DNA of 64,000 nucleotides from Enterobacter sp. JBIWA008 (GCF_019968765.1 NZ_CP074149.1:1860001-1924000); one strand, 5' to 3'. Shown: positions 18,114-31,293, counted from the first letter of the stretch. Translations and numbers: made by a program. Notes: generated by a model from the letters alone, not told the origin.

Positions 18114-19037
18114 GTGAAAAAATTACGCGTAGGCGTGGTGGGACTCGGCGGCATCGCGCAAAAAGCCTGGCTGCCTGTTTTAGGTGTGGCGACGGACTGG
18201 ACCCTGCAAGGGGCATGGTCACCCACGCGCGAGAAGGCCGAGCGGATCTGCGAAACCTGGCGCATGCCGTATGCGGCATCGCTTCAGGATCTGGCCCGCG
18301 AGTGCGATGCGGTCTTTGTTCATACCTCAACGGCAACCCACTATCAGGTGGTGAGCGAGCTCCTTAATGCGGGGGTCCACGTCTGCGTGGATAAGCCGCT
18401 GGCTGAAAATGTTCAGGATGCCGAACGGCTGATTGAGCTGGCCGCGCGCAAAAAACTGACGCTGATGGTGGGCTTCAACCGCCGCTTCGCACCGCTTTAT
18501 CAGCAGCTAAAGGCGCAGTCGGACACGCTCGCCTCGCTGCGGATGGATAAGCACCGTACCGACAGCATTGGGCCAAACGATCTGCGCTTCACCCTTCTGG
18601 ATGATTACCTGCACGTTGTGGATACGGCGCTGTGGCTGACCAACGGTAACGCACAGCTGAAAAGCGGCACCCTGATGACGAACGATCAGGGGCAGATGGT
18701 CTACGCGGAACACCACTTTGCCGTTGAGCATCTTCAGATTACCACCAGCATGCACCGTCGGGCGGGAAGTCAGCGTGAATCCGTGCAGGCGGTGACCGAG
18801 GGCGCGCTGTACGACATTACGGACATGCGCGAGTGGCGGGAAGAGAAAGGCAACGGCGTGGTGACGCTCCCGGCGCCAGGCTGGCAGAGCACTCTGGAGC
18901 AGCGTGGTTTCGCAGGATGCGCCCGCCACTTTATCGCCTGCGTGCAAAATCAGACGGTTCCTGAAACGTCCGGCGAGCAGGCCATTATGGCGCAGCGCAT
19001 TGTGGAAAGGCTCTGGCGCGATGCCATGAGCGAATAA
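18114..19037 (+). CDS. mviM: Gfo/Idh/MocA-family oxidoreductase MviM
   Basis: A 307-residue predicted NAD(P)-dependent oxidoreductase. The Rossmann fold starts at VGVVGLGGIAQKAW (residues about 6-19) and the EKP-type motif is CVDKPLAENV near residue 94. Substrate unknown; historic name from a Salmonella virulence locus shared with mviN. Start is GTG at 18114, two bases after the yceH stop, giving the E. coli length. Last gene of the rimJ run; murJ follows after about 130 bases that contain a REP element. Confidence 0.95.
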   Translation: MKKLRVGVVGLGGIAQKAWLPVLGVATDWTLQGAWSPTREKAERICETWRMPYAASLQDLARECDAVFVHTSTATHYQVVSELLNAGVHVCVDKPLAENVQDAERLIELAARKKLTLMVGFNRRFAPLYQQLKAQSDTLASLRMDKHRTDSIGPNDLRFTLLDDYLHVVDTALWLTNGNAQLKSGTLMTNDQGQMVYAEHHFAVEHLQITTSMHRRAGSQRESVQAVTEGALYDITDMREWREEKGNGVVTLPAPGWQSTLEQRGFAGCARHFIACVQNQTVPETSGEQAIMAQRIVERLWRDAMSE

Positions 19038-19082
19038 CTCGCTGTAACATCTGCGGATAGTAATTCGTTGAAATCCGGTTAG

Positions 19083-20702
<1,620 letters not shown>

Positions 20703-20712
20703 ACGCCAAAAG

Positions 20713-20738
20713 GGGAGTTCACCTTATGGTGCTCCCCG
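20713..20738. terminator. Stem-loop between convergent murJ and flgN
   Basis: GGGGAG with CACC pairs with GGTG and CTCCCC around TTAT. There is no T-run, so it may be an attenuating or mRNA-stabilising hairpin. Confidence 0.45.
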
Positions 20739-20761
20739 CTGCATGATTTGTCGCACAGGCG

Positions 20762-21187
20762 TCAAATCGAAATCTTTTTAACTCCCGCAATACGCGCAGT
20801 CGCCGTCTGACCATCCGCACCGTATAGTCCGGTTTCTTTATGCGGCTTCAGTACCTCAAGCGCCTGCTGATTACGCTCAATCTGACCTTCCAGCAGCCAG
20901 CCGTTGTGCTGGTTAAGGTCGCGCAGGTGCTGGGTTTTTTTGGTAATGGTTTGCCAGCGCTCAACGATATCGTAATTGGCGCTGCGCTTAGGATCTTGCT
21001 CCGCGCGGCGCTGCTGCTCCAGATAATCCAGCGTCGCAAGAAGCGAGCTCTTATCTTCAGTAATACGCTGCAGCGCGCTGCCGTTGATGTGACCGGAAGA
21101 GAGATGCTGCTGTTCAGCGTCCATTACCGTTTTCAGGTCGTTCAGAACAACCGTCATTTGATCCAGTATTTCTGACAGTCGACTCAT
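20762..21187 (-). CDS. flgN: Flagellar export chaperone FlgN
   Basis: A 141-residue helical chaperone that keeps the junction proteins FlgK and FlgL unfolded and delivers them to FlhA of the export gate. Heptad-rich helices fill residues about 1-120 (LSEILDQMTVVLNDLKTVMDAEQQ) and the C-terminal tail ends KKISI as in E. coli. Overall match to E. coli FlgN (138 residues) is good. It starts four bases after the flgM stop, so is co-translated with it; the flgM sigma-28 promoter should drive both. Confidence 0.96.
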   Translation of the reverse strand: MSRLSEILDQMTVVLNDLKTVMDAEQQHLSSGHINGSALQRITEDKSSLLATLDYLEQQRRAEQDPKRSANYDIVERWQTITKKTQHLRDLNQHNGWLLEGQIERNQQALEVLKPHKETGLYGADGQTATARIAGVKKISI

Positions 21188-21191
21188 ACGG

Positions 21192-21485
21192 TTAGTTACT
21201 CTGTAAGAAACTCTGTGCTTCCTGAATCAGGGCGTCAGCGATTTTGCTGGTGTCCATTTTCAGCTCACCGTTACGAATAGCTGTTTTCAGCGCTTCAACA
21301 CGTTCCATATTGATATCGTTGCTGCCTGGCTGCATCAGTTTTGCCTGCGCGTCGCTCAGGGTTACGCTGGTACTGTTGGACGTTGACGGTTTTTCCAGAC
21401 GCGTTTTCTGCGGCGTAGCGTCATTCGTTTCGCGAGGTTGTACAGCGCTTACCGGCTTCAGGGCTGATGTACGATCAATGCTCAT
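21192..21485 (-). CDS. flgM: Anti-sigma-28 factor FlgM
   Basis: A 97-residue inhibitor that binds FliA (sigma-28) until the hook is complete and is then secreted. The N-terminal half is disordered ([19 protein letters not shown]) and the C-terminal half is the FliA-binding region ([38 protein letters not shown]). GAGGACAACACT precedes the ATG. It has its own sigma-28 promoter in the flgA-flgM gap, giving the known feedback loop, and can also be read from flgA. Confidence 0.97.
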   Translation of the reverse strand: MSIDRTSALKPVSAVQPRETNDATPQKTRLEKPSTSNSTSVTLSDAQAKLMQPGSNDINMERVEALKTAIRNGELKMDTSKIADALIQEAQSFLQSN

Positions 21486-21545
21486 AGTGTTGTCCTCATC
21501 GAGGGTTCGCGGCGTTTGCGCCTGACATCATCATTAGTGGAATAT

Positions 21546-21572
21546 TTATCGGCACACGGCGCGAAATCTTTA
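21546..21572 (-). promoter_or_regulatory. Sigma-28 promoter of flgM
   Basis: On the minus strand TAAAGATT (21572-21565), 11-base spacer, GCCGATAA (21553-21546): a near-consensus FliA promoter, starting seven bases from the flgA stop. Confidence 0.9.
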
Positions 21573-21578
21573 AAAAGA

Positions 21579-22238
21579 TTATAGGTTAATCAGAATATTC
21601 CCATCAGAATCGACGGTTCCGCTCACCACCTGGCCTGAGGACATTCTGACGCGGGCGTTTTGCGCCACCGCGGCATTGTTCAACGCTTTCCCTTCACTGT
21701 TGATGCTAAAGCCATCTCCGTTGGCCACTACCTTCACCTGTTGGCCAGCTTTCACCCGCCATGACTGACGCAGCATTGAGAGCTGTATAGGCTGGCCGGG
21801 TGCGACGTCGCGCAGGCTGACGGCGTCCTGTGCCTGGTTTATTTCCAGCATGGTGCGTGGAGGCAGCTGATCCAGACGGCCGCGCTTTAACGTCACGCTG
21901 TTTGTCTGCAGCACGCTACCGCGCGCAATGGGCACGGCGGCAACAACATAATTGCCCGTCGCCTGAACGGCAACCTGCAAATAGCGTTTTTCGTTGGCGC
22001 AGCGTGCCAGCACGTTCACATTTCCCCAAAGCTTTGTGAACCCCACCACGCTGAATGAAGGCTGGTCACACGTAGGGTACAGATTCGGTGGCGTGCGTAC
22101 GGTCACGGAAACGTCATCGCTAAAGCCCGCCAGCTTTTCAGCAAAAAAAGCCGTCAGCCGATCCTGTAAGCCTTCAGCCTGCACCAGCGGGCTAAACAGC
22201 AAGAATATTGCCATCAGGCTACGTTTTAACGTTTGCAT
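21579..22238 (-). CDS. flgA: P-ring assembly chaperone FlgA
   Basis: A 219-residue periplasmic chaperone for FlgI polymerisation into the P ring. Signal peptide at residues 1-22 (KRSLMAIFLLFSPLVQA). The C-terminal SAF domain is well conserved (LWGNVNVLARC, LPPRTMLEINQAQDAVSLRD, SGQVVSGTVDSDGNILINL). The start at 22238 gives the E. coli length; a GTG four codons upstream (22250) is an equal alternative. Divergent from flgB across the FlhDC site. Confidence 0.95.
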   Translation of the reverse strand: MQTLKRSLMAIFLLFSPLVQAEGLQDRLTAFFAEKLAGFSDDVSVTVRTPPNLYPTCDQPSFSVVGFTKLWGNVNVLARCANEKRYLQVAVQATGNYVVAAVPIARGSVLQTNSVTLKRGRLDQLPPRTMLEINQAQDAVSLRDVAPGQPIQLSMLRQSWRVKAGQQVKVVANGDGFSINSEGKALNNAAVAQNARVRMSSGQVVSGTVDSDGNILINL

Positions 22239-22294
22239 CGCAAGTCCCACCGTTTCCAGAGTTGGATGAATTCTACCTGCAGTGGTTTTGCATC

Positions 22295-22333
22295 AACGGA
22301 ATAAATAGCGACGCATTTTGCGCTTATTCCGTC
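22295..22333. promoter_or_regulatory. FlhDC operator between flgA and flgB
   Basis: AACGGAATAAATAGCG (22295-22310), 10 bases, CGCTTATTCCGTC (22321-22333): an inverted pair of FlhD4C2 half-sites, placed to activate both the leftward flgAMN and rightward flgBCDEFGHIJ class II operons. Confidence 0.85.
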
Positions 22334-22395
22334 GATAGGGGAGACCGGGTGAGATTTAAGCTGTGAACTGAAATTTTGCCATCAGCGGAGGAGAC

Positions 22396-22812
22396 ATGCT
22401 CGATAAACTCGACGCCGCGTTACGTTTTCAGCAGGAAGCGCTCAATTTACGCGCCCAGCGGCAGGAGATTTTAGCCGCCAACATCGCTAACGCCGATACC
22501 CCGGGGTTTCAGGCGCGCGATATTGATTTTTCCAGTGAACTCAAAAAGGTGATGGAGCGTGGACGTGCCGAAGGAACGGGTGTTGCACTTGCCATGACAT
22601 CCTCTCGCCATATTCCTGCTCAGGCGATGACCGCGCCAGCGACCGATTTACTTTACCGCATTCCCGATCAGCCCTCACTCGACGGTAACACCGTGGATAT
22701 GGACCGGGAGCGCACGCAGTTTGCCGATAACAGCCTGAAATATCAGACGGGCCTGACCCTACTCGGCGGACAAATCAAAGGCATGATGAACGTCCTGCAG
22801 GGGGGGAACTGA
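22396..22812 (+). CDS. flgB: Flagellar proximal rod protein FlgB
   Basis: A 138-residue rod subunit, the first axial protein exported. The rod/hook family motif [26 protein letters not shown] (residues about 18-43) is visible, as is a C-terminal helix typical of axial proteins. GGAGGAGAC precedes the ATG. First gene of flgBCDEFGHIJ; ends three bases before flgC. Confidence 0.97.
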   Translation: MLDKLDAALRFQQEALNLRAQRQEILAANIANADTPGFQARDIDFSSELKKVMERGRAEGTGVALAMTSSRHIPAQAMTAPATDLLYRIPDQPSLDGNTVDMDRERTQFADNSLKYQTGLTLLGGQIKGMMNVLQGGN

Positions 22813-22815
22813 TAG

Positions 22816-23220
22816 ATGGCCTTGCTGAATATTTTTGATATCGCCGGTTCGGCGTTAACCGCGCAGTCCAAACGCCTGAACGTGGCTGCCAGTAACCTGG
22901 CGAACGCCGACAGCGTAACCGGACCAGACGGCCAGCCTTATCGCGCCAAACAGGTTGTTTTTCAGGTCGATGCTGCGCCGGGCGCGGCGACGGGCGGCGT
23001 GAAGGTATCTGAAGTGGTCGAGAGCCAGGCGCCGGACAGGCTGGTGTATGAGCCGGGAAACCCGCTCGCGGATGCCAGCGGATACGTGAAAATGCCAAAC
23101 GTGGATGTGGTGGGTGAGATGGTGAACTCCATGTCGGCTTCTCGTAGCTACCAGGCCAACGTCGAAGTGCTTAATACCGTGAAGAGCATGATGCTCAAAA
23201 CACTCACTCTCGGCCAGTAA
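22816..23220 (+). CDS. flgC: Flagellar proximal rod protein FlgC
   Basis: A 134-residue rod subunit. N-terminal axial motif with [17 protein letters not shown]-terminal motif [27 protein letters not shown] as in all rod/hook proteins. Nearly identical to E. coli FlgC. The ribosome site is in the flgB stop region (GGGGGGAAC). Confidence 0.97.
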   Translation: MALLNIFDIAGSALTAQSKRLNVAASNLANADSVTGPDGQPYRAKQVVFQVDAAPGAATGGVKVSEVVESQAPDRLVYEPGNPLADASGYVKMPNVDVVGEMVNSMSASRSYQANVEVLNTVKSMMLKTLTLGQ

Positions 23221-23231
23221 AGGAGACATGC

Positions 23232-23942
23232 ATGTCCATCGCCGTAAATGTGAATGATCCTACGAACTCGGGTGTTAATAACACGAAGAGTACGACGGGT
23301 TCTAACTCCCTCACCGGGAGCAATGCTGCCGATCTTCAGGGCAGCTTTCTGACGCTGCTGGTGGCGCAGCTTAAGAACCAGGATCCCACGAACCCAATGC
23401 AGAACAACGAACTAACCACGCAGCTTGCGCAGATCAGCACCGTTAGCGGCATTGAGAAACTCAACACCACCCTCGGTTCCGTCTCCGGCCAGATTGGCAG
23501 CAGCCAGTCCCTGCAGGCCGCGAGCCTGATTGGTCACGGGGTGATGATCCCGGGCACCACCATTCTGGCGGGCACCAGCACCACCGAAGGCAACGCCACT
23601 ACGACCACCACGCCGTTTGGCGTTGAGCTCCAGCAGCCGGCTGACAAGGTTACTGCCACGATCACGGATTCCACCGGCGCGGTTGTCCGAACCATTGACA
23701 TCGGCGAGCTGAAGGCGGGCGTTCACACCTTTACCTGGGATGGCAGCCTGACCGACGGTACCAAAGCACCAAACGGATCCTACAAAGTGGCTATCAGCGC
23801 CAGCAACGGGACGACCCAGCTGGTGGCGCAGCCGCTGCAGTTCGCGCTGGTGCAGGGCGTGATTAAAGGAAGCGACGGCAACAAACTGGATTTGGGTACC
23901 TCGGGTACCACCACACTCGACGAAGTTCGGCAGATTATCTAA
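23232..23942 (+). CDS. flgD: Hook capping protein FlgD
   Basis: A 236-residue scaffold that caps the growing hook and directs FlgE assembly; it is shed when the hook is done. The N-terminal part has QGSFLTLLVAQLKNQDPTNPMQNNELTTQLAQIS (the conserved hook-cap block, residues about 35-68). The middle has a FlgD tudor-like and Ig-like fold (AGVHTFTWDGSLTDGTKAPNGSYKV). The Ser/Thr/Asn-rich linker near residues 110-125 is longer than in some relatives. Confidence 0.97.
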   Translation: MSIAVNVNDPTNSGVNNTKSTTGSNSLTGSNAADLQGSFLTLLVAQLKNQDPTNPMQNNELTTQLAQISTVSGIEKLNTTLGSVSGQIGSSQSLQAASLIGHGVMIPGTTILAGTSTTEGNATTTTTPFGVELQQPADKVTATITDSTGAVVRTIDIGELKAGVHTFTWDGSLTDGTKAPNGSYKVAISASNGTTQLVAQPLQFALVQGVIKGSDGNKLDLGTSGTTTLDEVRQII

Positions 23943-23968
23943 GCCTTAACACTTATCAGGAGTAAGTC

Positions 23969-25177
23969 ATGGCCTTTTCTCAAGCGGTCAGCGGCCTGAA
24001 TGCTGCGGCCACCAACCTGGACGTCATTGGCAACAACATCGCCAACTCCGCGACCTATGGTTTTAAATCCGGTTCTGCCTCATTTGCAGATATGTTTGCC
24101 GGTTCCAAAGTCGGCCTGGGCGTGAAAGTTGCGGGCATCACTCAGGACTTTACCGACGGCACCACCACCAACACCGGTCGTGGTCTGGACGTTGCCATTA
24201 GCCAGAACGGTTTCTTCCGTATGGTTGATTCTAACGGCTCCGTGTTCTACAGCCGTAACGGTCAGTTCAAGCTGGACGAAAACCGTACGCTGGTTAACAT
24301 GCAGGGCATGCAGCTGACGGGCTATCCGGTAGCCGGCACGCCATCAAAAGTCCAAACCGGTGCCAACCCACAGGCGATCACTATCCCAACAACGCTGATG
24401 GCAGCCAAGTCAACGACTACGGCATCCCAGCAGATCAACCTTAACTCTACCGATACCGCGCCAACGGCGGCATTCGACCCGACTAACCCGGATACCTATA
24501 ACAAAAAAGGGACTGTGACCGTCTTTGATAGCCAGGGTAATGCGCACAACATGAACCTGTTTTACGTCAAAGATGCTGCGCCCGCTAACTCATGGAAAGT
24601 GTATTCCCAGGACGGTAGCGTGGCAGGTAGCGCGGCAACACTGGCAACCACGCTAACCTTCGATAACAACGGTTCGCTGACCGGTGGTGGAAACATTAAC
24701 TTAACGACCGCGACCATCCCTGGTGCGACGCCTGCGACCTTCGCAATGAGTTTTGCGAACTCCATGCAGCAGAATACCGGTGCGAACAATATCGTGGCGA
24801 CCAGCCAGGACGGCTTCAAGCCGGGCGACCTGGTGAGCTATCAGATTAACGATGATGGCACCGTTGTGGGGAACTACTCCAACGAACAGACTCAGGTTCT
24901 GGGGCAGATCGTGCTGGCAAACTTCGCGAACGACGAAGGTCTGAAATCGGAAGGCGACAACGTTTGGTCAGCCTCTCAGTCCTCCGGCGTGGCGCTGCTG
25001 GGTACCGCGGGCACCGGTAACTTCGGCAAGCTGACCAACGGCGCGCTGGAAGCCTCCAACGTGGATATGAGTAAAGAACTGGTGAACATGATTGTCGCGC
25101 AGCGTAACTATCAGTCGAACGCGCAGACTATCAAAACCCAGGACCAGATCCTCAACACGCTGGTTAACCTGCGTTAA
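23969..25177 (+). CDS. flgE: Flagellar hook protein FlgE
   Basis: A 402-residue hook subunit, exported by the type III apparatus. N-terminal motif NAAATNLDVIGNNIANSATYGFKSG (residues about 10-34), C-terminal motif ASNVDMSKELVNMIVAQRNYQSNAQTIKTQDQIL. The surface-exposed middle (residues about 150-280) is rich in Thr, Ala and Asn and differs from E. coli most, as expected for the antigenic D1/D2 domains. CAGGAGTAAGTC precedes the ATG. Confidence 0.97.
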   Translation: MAFSQAVSGLNAAATNLDVIGNNIANSATYGFKSGSASFADMFAGSKVGLGVKVAGITQDFTDGTTTNTGRGLDVAISQNGFFRMVDSNGSVFYSRNGQFKLDENRTLVNMQGMQLTGYPVAGTPSKVQTGANPQAITIPTTLMAAKSTTTASQQINLNSTDTAPTAAFDPTNPDTYNKKGTVTVFDSQGNAHNMNLFYVKDAAPANSWKVYSQDGSVAGSAATLATTLTFDNNGSLTGGGNINLTTATIPGATPATFAMSFANSMQQNTGANNIVATSQDGFKPGDLVSYQINDDGTVVGNYSNEQTQVLGQIVLANFANDEGLKSEGDNVWSASQSSGVALLGTAGTGNFGKLTNGALEASNVDMSKELVNMIVAQRNYQSNAQTIKTQDQILNTLVNLR

Positions 25178-25197
25178 GCGGCTAACAGGAAAGCGCA

Positions 25198-26747
<1,550 letters not shown>

Positions 26748-26804
26748 GGTGTAGCCCGGTGCGGTAAACGCCGCACCGGCTCCCTGTTTTCGAAGATGAA
26801 GGCA

Positions 26805-27503
26805 ATGCAAAAAAACGCGGCGTTTCGTTATCCGATACTGACTGTTCTGGCTGTCACCCTCAGCGGGTGTGCTTTGATCCCGTCTAAACCATTGGTCCAG
26901 GGTGCGACGACTGCCCAACCCGTTCCTGGCCCTGCGCCAGTGGTCAACGGCTCCATTTTCCAGACCGCGCAGCCGATTAATTACGGCTATCAGCCGCTGT
27001 TTGAAGATCGCCGCCCGCGTAATGTCGGCGATACATTGACCATTGTGCTGCAGGAAAACGTCAGCGCGAGCAAGAGCTCGTCGGCGAATGCCAGCCGCGA
27101 TGGCAAAACCAATTTTGGCTTCGATACCGTGCCACGCTATCTCGAAGGGCTGTTCGGCAACGCGCGTGCTGATGTGAACGCGTCCGGCGGCAATACCTTT
27201 AACGGCAAAGGCGGCGCGAACGCCAGCAATACCTTCAGCGGTACGCTGACGGTCACGGTTGACCAGGTACTGGTTAACGGCAACTTACACGTTGTGGGTG
27301 AAAAACAGATCGCCATCAACCAAGGCACTGAATTCATTCGCTTCTCGGGCGTGGTTAACCCTCGCACTATCAGCGGCACCAACACCGTTCCGTCTACCCA
27401 GGTGGCGGATGCGCGCATTGAGTACGTCGGTAACGGCTATATCAATGAAGCGCAAAATATGGGTTGGCTGCAGCGCTTCTTCCTTAATTTATCGCCGATG
27501 TAA
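26805..27503 (+). CDS. flgH: Flagellar L-ring lipoprotein FlgH
   Basis: A 232-residue outer-membrane lipoprotein that forms the L ring. Lipobox LSGC with Cys22. [26 protein letters not shown] and [23 protein letters not shown] match E. coli almost exactly. The start at 26805 has GAAGG five bases upstream and gives the E. coli length; an ATG three codons upstream (26796) is possible. About 55 bases separate flgG from it, with a small GC-rich inverted repeat (GGTGCGG / CCGCACC) at about 26758-26778. Confidence 0.96.
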   Translation: MQKNAAFRYPILTVLAVTLSGCALIPSKPLVQGATTAQPVPGPAPVVNGSIFQTAQPINYGYQPLFEDRRPRNVGDTLTIVLQENVSASKSSSANASRDGKTNFGFDTVPRYLEGLFGNARADVNASGGNTFNGKGGANASNTFSGTLTVTVDQVLVNGNLHVVGEKQIAINQGTEFIRFSGVVNPRTISGTNTVPSTQVADARIEYVGNGYINEAQNMGWLQRFFLNLSPM

Positions 27504-27515
27504 GCGAGGTGACCC

Positions 27516-28613
27516 ATGTTTAAATCGATCTTCGCCGTGGCGCTCGCGCTGGTGGCAACGTTTGCCCAGGCTGACCGTATTCGCGATCTCACCAGCGTTC
27601 AGGGTGTACGCGAAAACTCCCTGATAGGCTATGGCCTGGTGGTGGGCCTGGATGGGACCGGTGACCAGACAACCCAGACGCCGTTCACCACCCAAAGCCT
27701 GAACAACATGCTTTCCCAGCTCGGCATTACCGTGCCGGCGGGAACCAACATGCAGCTGAAAAACGTGGCCGCGGTAATGGTCACCGCGTCCTACCCGGCA
27801 TTTGCGCGTCAGGGGCAGACCATTGATGTAGTGGTCTCCTCAATGGGTAACGCCAAAAGCCTGCGCGGCGGTACGCTGCTGATGACCCCGCTGAAAGGCG
27901 TTGACAGCCAGGTCTATGCGCTGGCGCAGGGGAACATTCTGGTCGGCGGTGCGGGTGCATCCGCAGGCGGAAGCAGCGTGCAGGTGAACCAGCTGAACGG
28001 CGGACGGATCACCAACGGGGCGATCATTGAGCGTGAACTGCCGACTCAGTTTGGTGCGGGCAATACCATCAACCTGCAGCTCAATAATGAAGACTTCACG
28101 ATGGCGCAGCAGATTGCCGATACCATCAACCGCAGCCGCGGCTACGGTAATGCAACGGCACTCGATGCGCGCACCGTACAGATCCGTACCTCCACCGGCA
28201 GCAGCAACCAGGTGCGCATGCTGGCAGATATCCAGAATATGGAAGTGAACGTTCCGGTCCAGGATGCGAAGGTGATCATCAACTCCCGTACCGGCTCGGT
28301 GGTCATGAACCGGGAAGTGTCGCTCGACAGCTGCGCCGTGGCGCAGGGTAACCTCTCCGTGACGGTAAACCGCTCCGCGAACGTGAGCCAGCCGAATACG
28401 CCATTTGGTGGCGGTCAGACGGTGGTGACGCCGCAAACGCAGATTGATATGCGTCAGAGCGGCGGGTCACTGCAAAGCGTTCGCTCCAGCGCCAACCTGA
28501 ACAGCGTGGTGCGTGCCCTGAATGCCCTGGGGGCAACGCCGATGGATCTGATGTCTATCCTGCAATCGATGCAAAGCGCGGGCTGCCTGCGCGCCAAACT
28601 GGAAATCATCTAA
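27516..28613 (+). CDS. flgI: Flagellar P-ring protein FlgI
   Basis: A 365-residue periplasmic protein that forms the P ring in the peptidoglycan layer, with the help of FlgA. Cleaved signal peptide of about 19 residues ([18 protein letters not shown]). [33 protein letters not shown] is the conserved N-terminus of the mature protein. Two cysteines near the C-terminus (about 269 and 358) form the known stabilising disulphide. Stop overlaps the flgJ start (TAATG). Confidence 0.97.
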   Translation: MFKSIFAVALALVATFAQADRIRDLTSVQGVRENSLIGYGLVVGLDGTGDQTTQTPFTTQSLNNMLSQLGITVPAGTNMQLKNVAAVMVTASYPAFARQGQTIDVVVSSMGNAKSLRGGTLLMTPLKGVDSQVYALAQGNILVGGAGASAGGSSVQVNQLNGGRITNGAIIERELPTQFGAGNTINLQLNNEDFTMAQQIADTINRSRGYGNATALDARTVQIRTSTGSSNQVRMLADIQNMEVNVPVQDAKVIINSRTGSVVMNREVSLDSCAVAQGNLSVTVNRSANVSQPNTPFGGGQTVVTPQTQIDMRQSGGSLQSVRSSANLNSVVRALNALGATPMDLMSILQSMQSAGCLRAKLEII

Positions 28614-29566
28614 TGCTGACCGATAGCAAACTGTTGACCAGTGCAGCCTGGGACGCCCAGTCGCTCAACGAGCTGAAAACCAAAGCAGGTAAAGACCCGG
28701 CGGCGAACATCCGCCCGGTCGCCCGCCAGGTGGAAGGGATGTTTGTACAGATGATGCTGAAAAGCATGCGTGAAACCCTGCCGAAAGACGGGATGTTCAG
28801 CAGTGATTCAACGCGTCTCTACACCAGCATGTATGACCAGCAGATTGCGCAGCAGATGACTGCGGGTAAAGGCCTCGGTCTGGCTGACATGATTGTCAAA
28901 CAGACCGAAGCCGCGCAGGGCATTCAGCCTCAGGAGCAGCCGCAGCAGGTGCCGATGAAGTTCGACCTGGAAACGGTGACCAGCTATCAGAACCAGGCCC
29001 TGACGCAGCTGGTGCGTAAAGCGATGCCAAAAGCCACGAGCAGCGGCGATGAGCCGCTCTCCGGTGACAGCAAAGACTTCCTGGCGCAGCTTTCTCTGCC
29101 TGCGCGTCTTGCCAGCGAACAGAGCGGCGTGCCGCATCACCTGATTCTGGCGCAGGCCGCGCTGGAGTCGGGCTGGGGTCAGCGCCAGATCCGCAAGGAA
29201 AACGGCGAGCCGAGCTTCAACATCTTCGGCGTGAAGGCCACCTCCAGCTGGAAGGGGCCGACAACGGAGATCACGACCACCGAATACGAGAACGGTGCGG
29301 CGGTGAAGGTCAAAGCAAAATTCCGCGTCTACAGCTCTTATCTGGAAGCTTTGTCCGATTATGTCGGTCTGCTGAGCCGAAATCCGCGCTATACCGCCGT
29401 GACGCAGGCGGCGACGGCGGAGCAGGGCGCTCAGGCGCTGCAAAGCGCGGGCTATGCGACTGACCCGAACTATGCACGTAAGCTCACCAGCATGATCCAG
29501 CAGCTGAAATCCATGGGCGAGAAGGTCAGCAAAGCCTATAGCACAGATATTGAAAATCTGTTCTGA
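28613..29566 (+). CDS. flgJ: Rod-cap protein and peptidoglycan hydrolase FlgJ
   Basis: A 317-residue, two-domain protein: the N-terminal rod-cap domain (residues about 1-110; RPVARQVEGMFVQMMLKSMRET) and a C-terminal GH73 muramidase/glucosaminidase domain (about 155-310) that opens the wall for the rod. Catalytic Glu185 is in AALESGWGQ. The NGEPSFNIFGVKA and SYLEALSDYVGLL blocks are typical. ATG overlaps the flgI stop by one base, so translation is coupled. Confidence 0.97.
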   Translation: MLTDSKLLTSAAWDAQSLNELKTKAGKDPAANIRPVARQVEGMFVQMMLKSMRETLPKDGMFSSDSTRLYTSMYDQQIAQQMTAGKGLGLADMIVKQTEAAQGIQPQEQPQQVPMKFDLETVTSYQNQALTQLVRKAMPKATSSGDEPLSGDSKDFLAQLSLPARLASEQSGVPHHLILAQAALESGWGQRQIRKENGEPSFNIFGVKATSSWKGPTTEITTTEYENGAAVKVKAKFRVYSSYLEALSDYVGLLSRNPRYTAVTQAATAEQGAQALQSAGYATDPNYARKLTSMIQQLKSMGEKVSKAYSTDIENLF

Positions 29567-29572
29567 AAGTTC

Positions 29573-29599
29573 TCAAGTCCCGGTGGAGGTTGCCGATAA
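29573..29599 (+). promoter_or_regulatory. Sigma-28 promoter of flgKL
   Basis: TCAAGTCC (29573-29580), 11-base spacer, GCCGATAA (29592-29599). Matches the known E. coli flgK FliA promoter. Confidence 0.88.
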
Positions 29600-29641
29600 C
29601 CTTCATCAGGACTCGTGTCTGAACGTATAAAAGGAACCCCC

Positions 29642-31279
29642 ATGTCCAGTTTGATTAACAGCGCCATGAGTGGCCTCAGTGCTGCGCAGTCGGCACTCAA
29701 TACCGTCAGTAATAATATTTCAAGCTATAACGTGGCAGGTTACAGCCGCCAGACCACGGTGCTGGGCGCATCTAACAGCACGCTGACCGGCGGTGGCTGG
29801 GTGGGTAACGGGGTCTATGTCTCCGGTGTCCAGCGTGAGTATGACGCCTTCATCACCAACCAGCTGCGCGCCGCGCAGACGCAGAGCAGCGGCCTGACGA
29901 CGCGCTATCAGCAGATGTCAAAAATTGACGATGTGCTCTCTGATTCAACCAATTCACTCTCGACCACGTTGCAGGATTTCTTCAAAAGTATGCAAACGCT
30001 GGTCAGCAACGCAGAGGACCCGGCTGCGCGTCAGACGGTGCTCGGTAAAGCAGATGGTCTGGTGAATCAGTTCAAAACGAACGACCAGTATCTCCGTGAC
30101 CAGGATGCGCAGGTTAATACCGCAATTGCTTCAAGTGTTGAGCAAATTAACAATTACGCAAAACAGATTGCGAATCTAAACGATCAGATCTCCCGTCTTA
30201 CCGGCGTGGGGGCGGGCTCATCGCCAAATGACCTGCTCGATCAACGCGATCAGTTGGTGAGCGAGCTGAACAAAATTGTCGGTGTGGAAGTTGCTGTACA
30301 GGACGGCGGCACCTATAACGTCTCCTTTGGCAACGGTTACAGCCTGGTGCAGGGGAGCAAAGCGAACCAGCTGGCGGCAGTGAAATCCAGCGCCGATCCG
30401 AGCCGGACGACTATCGCCTACAGCGATGAAGTGTCCGGAAATATCGAAATCCCCGAGAAAATGGTCACAACCGGCTCTCTGGGCGGGTTGTTAACGTTTC
30501 GCTCCGAAGATCTGGATAAAGCGCGCAACAACCTGAATCAGCTGGCGCTGGCCTTTGCCGATGCGATGAACAAGCAGCATGAAGCCGGGTTTGATGCCAA
30601 TGGTGATGCCGGTGGCAAGCTGTTCGATTTTGGTTCGCCATCCGTGGTGACCAACAGCCGCAATACCGGGACGGCGGCCATGACCGCTACGGTGGCTGAC
30701 AGTACGAAAGTGCAGGCCACCGATTACAAACTGCAGTTTAACGGAACTGACTGGACCATTACCCGTTCGGATAAAACCAGCTTCACCATGAGCCCGGATG
30801 CGAGCGGTAATCTGTCCTTTGATGGCCTGAACGTCAACGTGAGCGGTAGTGCGAACACCAACGACAGTTTTATCCTGAAGCCTGTTTCCGACGTTATCGT
30901 CAATATGGAACTCAAGTTCAGGGATGAATCCAAACTGGCAATGGCATCGGCAAACAATGGCGGTGAAAGTGATAACCGCAACGGTCAAAAGTTGCTGGAT
31001 CTACAAAACAGTAAGGTTGTTGGTGGAAATAAAACGTTCAATGATGCTTATGCTTCTCTTGTCAGTACCGTCGGTAGCTCAACGGCAGCATTGAAAACCA
31101 GCAGCGAAACAAAAGCGAATGTGGCGACGCAGTTAACCAAGCAGCAGCAGTCCATCTCTGGGGTAAACCTCGATGAAGAGTATGGCAATTTGCAGCGCTA
31201 TCAGCAGTATTACCTTGCTAATGCGCAGGTATTACAAACTGCCAGCACGCTCTTCGATGCAATTATCAATATTCGCTAA
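29642..31279 (+). CDS. flgK: Hook-filament junction protein FlgK
   Basis: A 545-residue protein (HAP1) linking hook to filament. N-terminal SALNTVSNNISSYNVAGYSRQT (residues about 17-38) and C-terminal VNLDEEYGNLQRYQQYYLANAQVLQTASTLFDAIINIR are the axial motifs. The region from about 330 to 450 is most unlike E. coli. The start at 29642 has AAGGA seven bases upstream; the open frame from 29615 lies in the promoter leader. Read from its own sigma-28 promoter. Client of FlgN. Confidence 0.97.
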   Translation: MSSLINSAMSGLSAAQSALNTVSNNISSYNVAGYSRQTTVLGASNSTLTGGGWVGNGVYVSGVQREYDAFITNQLRAAQTQSSGLTTRYQQMSKIDDVLSDSTNSLSTTLQDFFKSMQTLVSNAEDPAARQTVLGKADGLVNQFKTNDQYLRDQDAQVNTAIASSVEQINNYAKQIANLNDQISRLTGVGAGSSPNDLLDQRDQLVSELNKIVGVEVAVQDGGTYNVSFGNGYSLVQGSKANQLAAVKSSADPSRTTIAYSDEVSGNIEIPEKMVTTGSLGGLLTFRSEDLDKARNNLNQLALAFADAMNKQHEAGFDANGDAGGKLFDFGSPSVVTNSRNTGTAAMTATVADSTKVQATDYKLQFNGTDWTITRSDKTSFTMSPDASGNLSFDGLNVNVSGSANTNDSFILKPVSDVIVNMELKFRDESKLAMASANNGGESDNRNGQKLLDLQNSKVVGGNKTFNDAYASLVSTVGSSTAALKTSSETKANVATQLTKQQQSISGVNLDEEYGNLQRYQQYYLANAQVLQTASTLFDAIINIR

Positions 31280-31293
31280 GGCTGAGGTGAAGA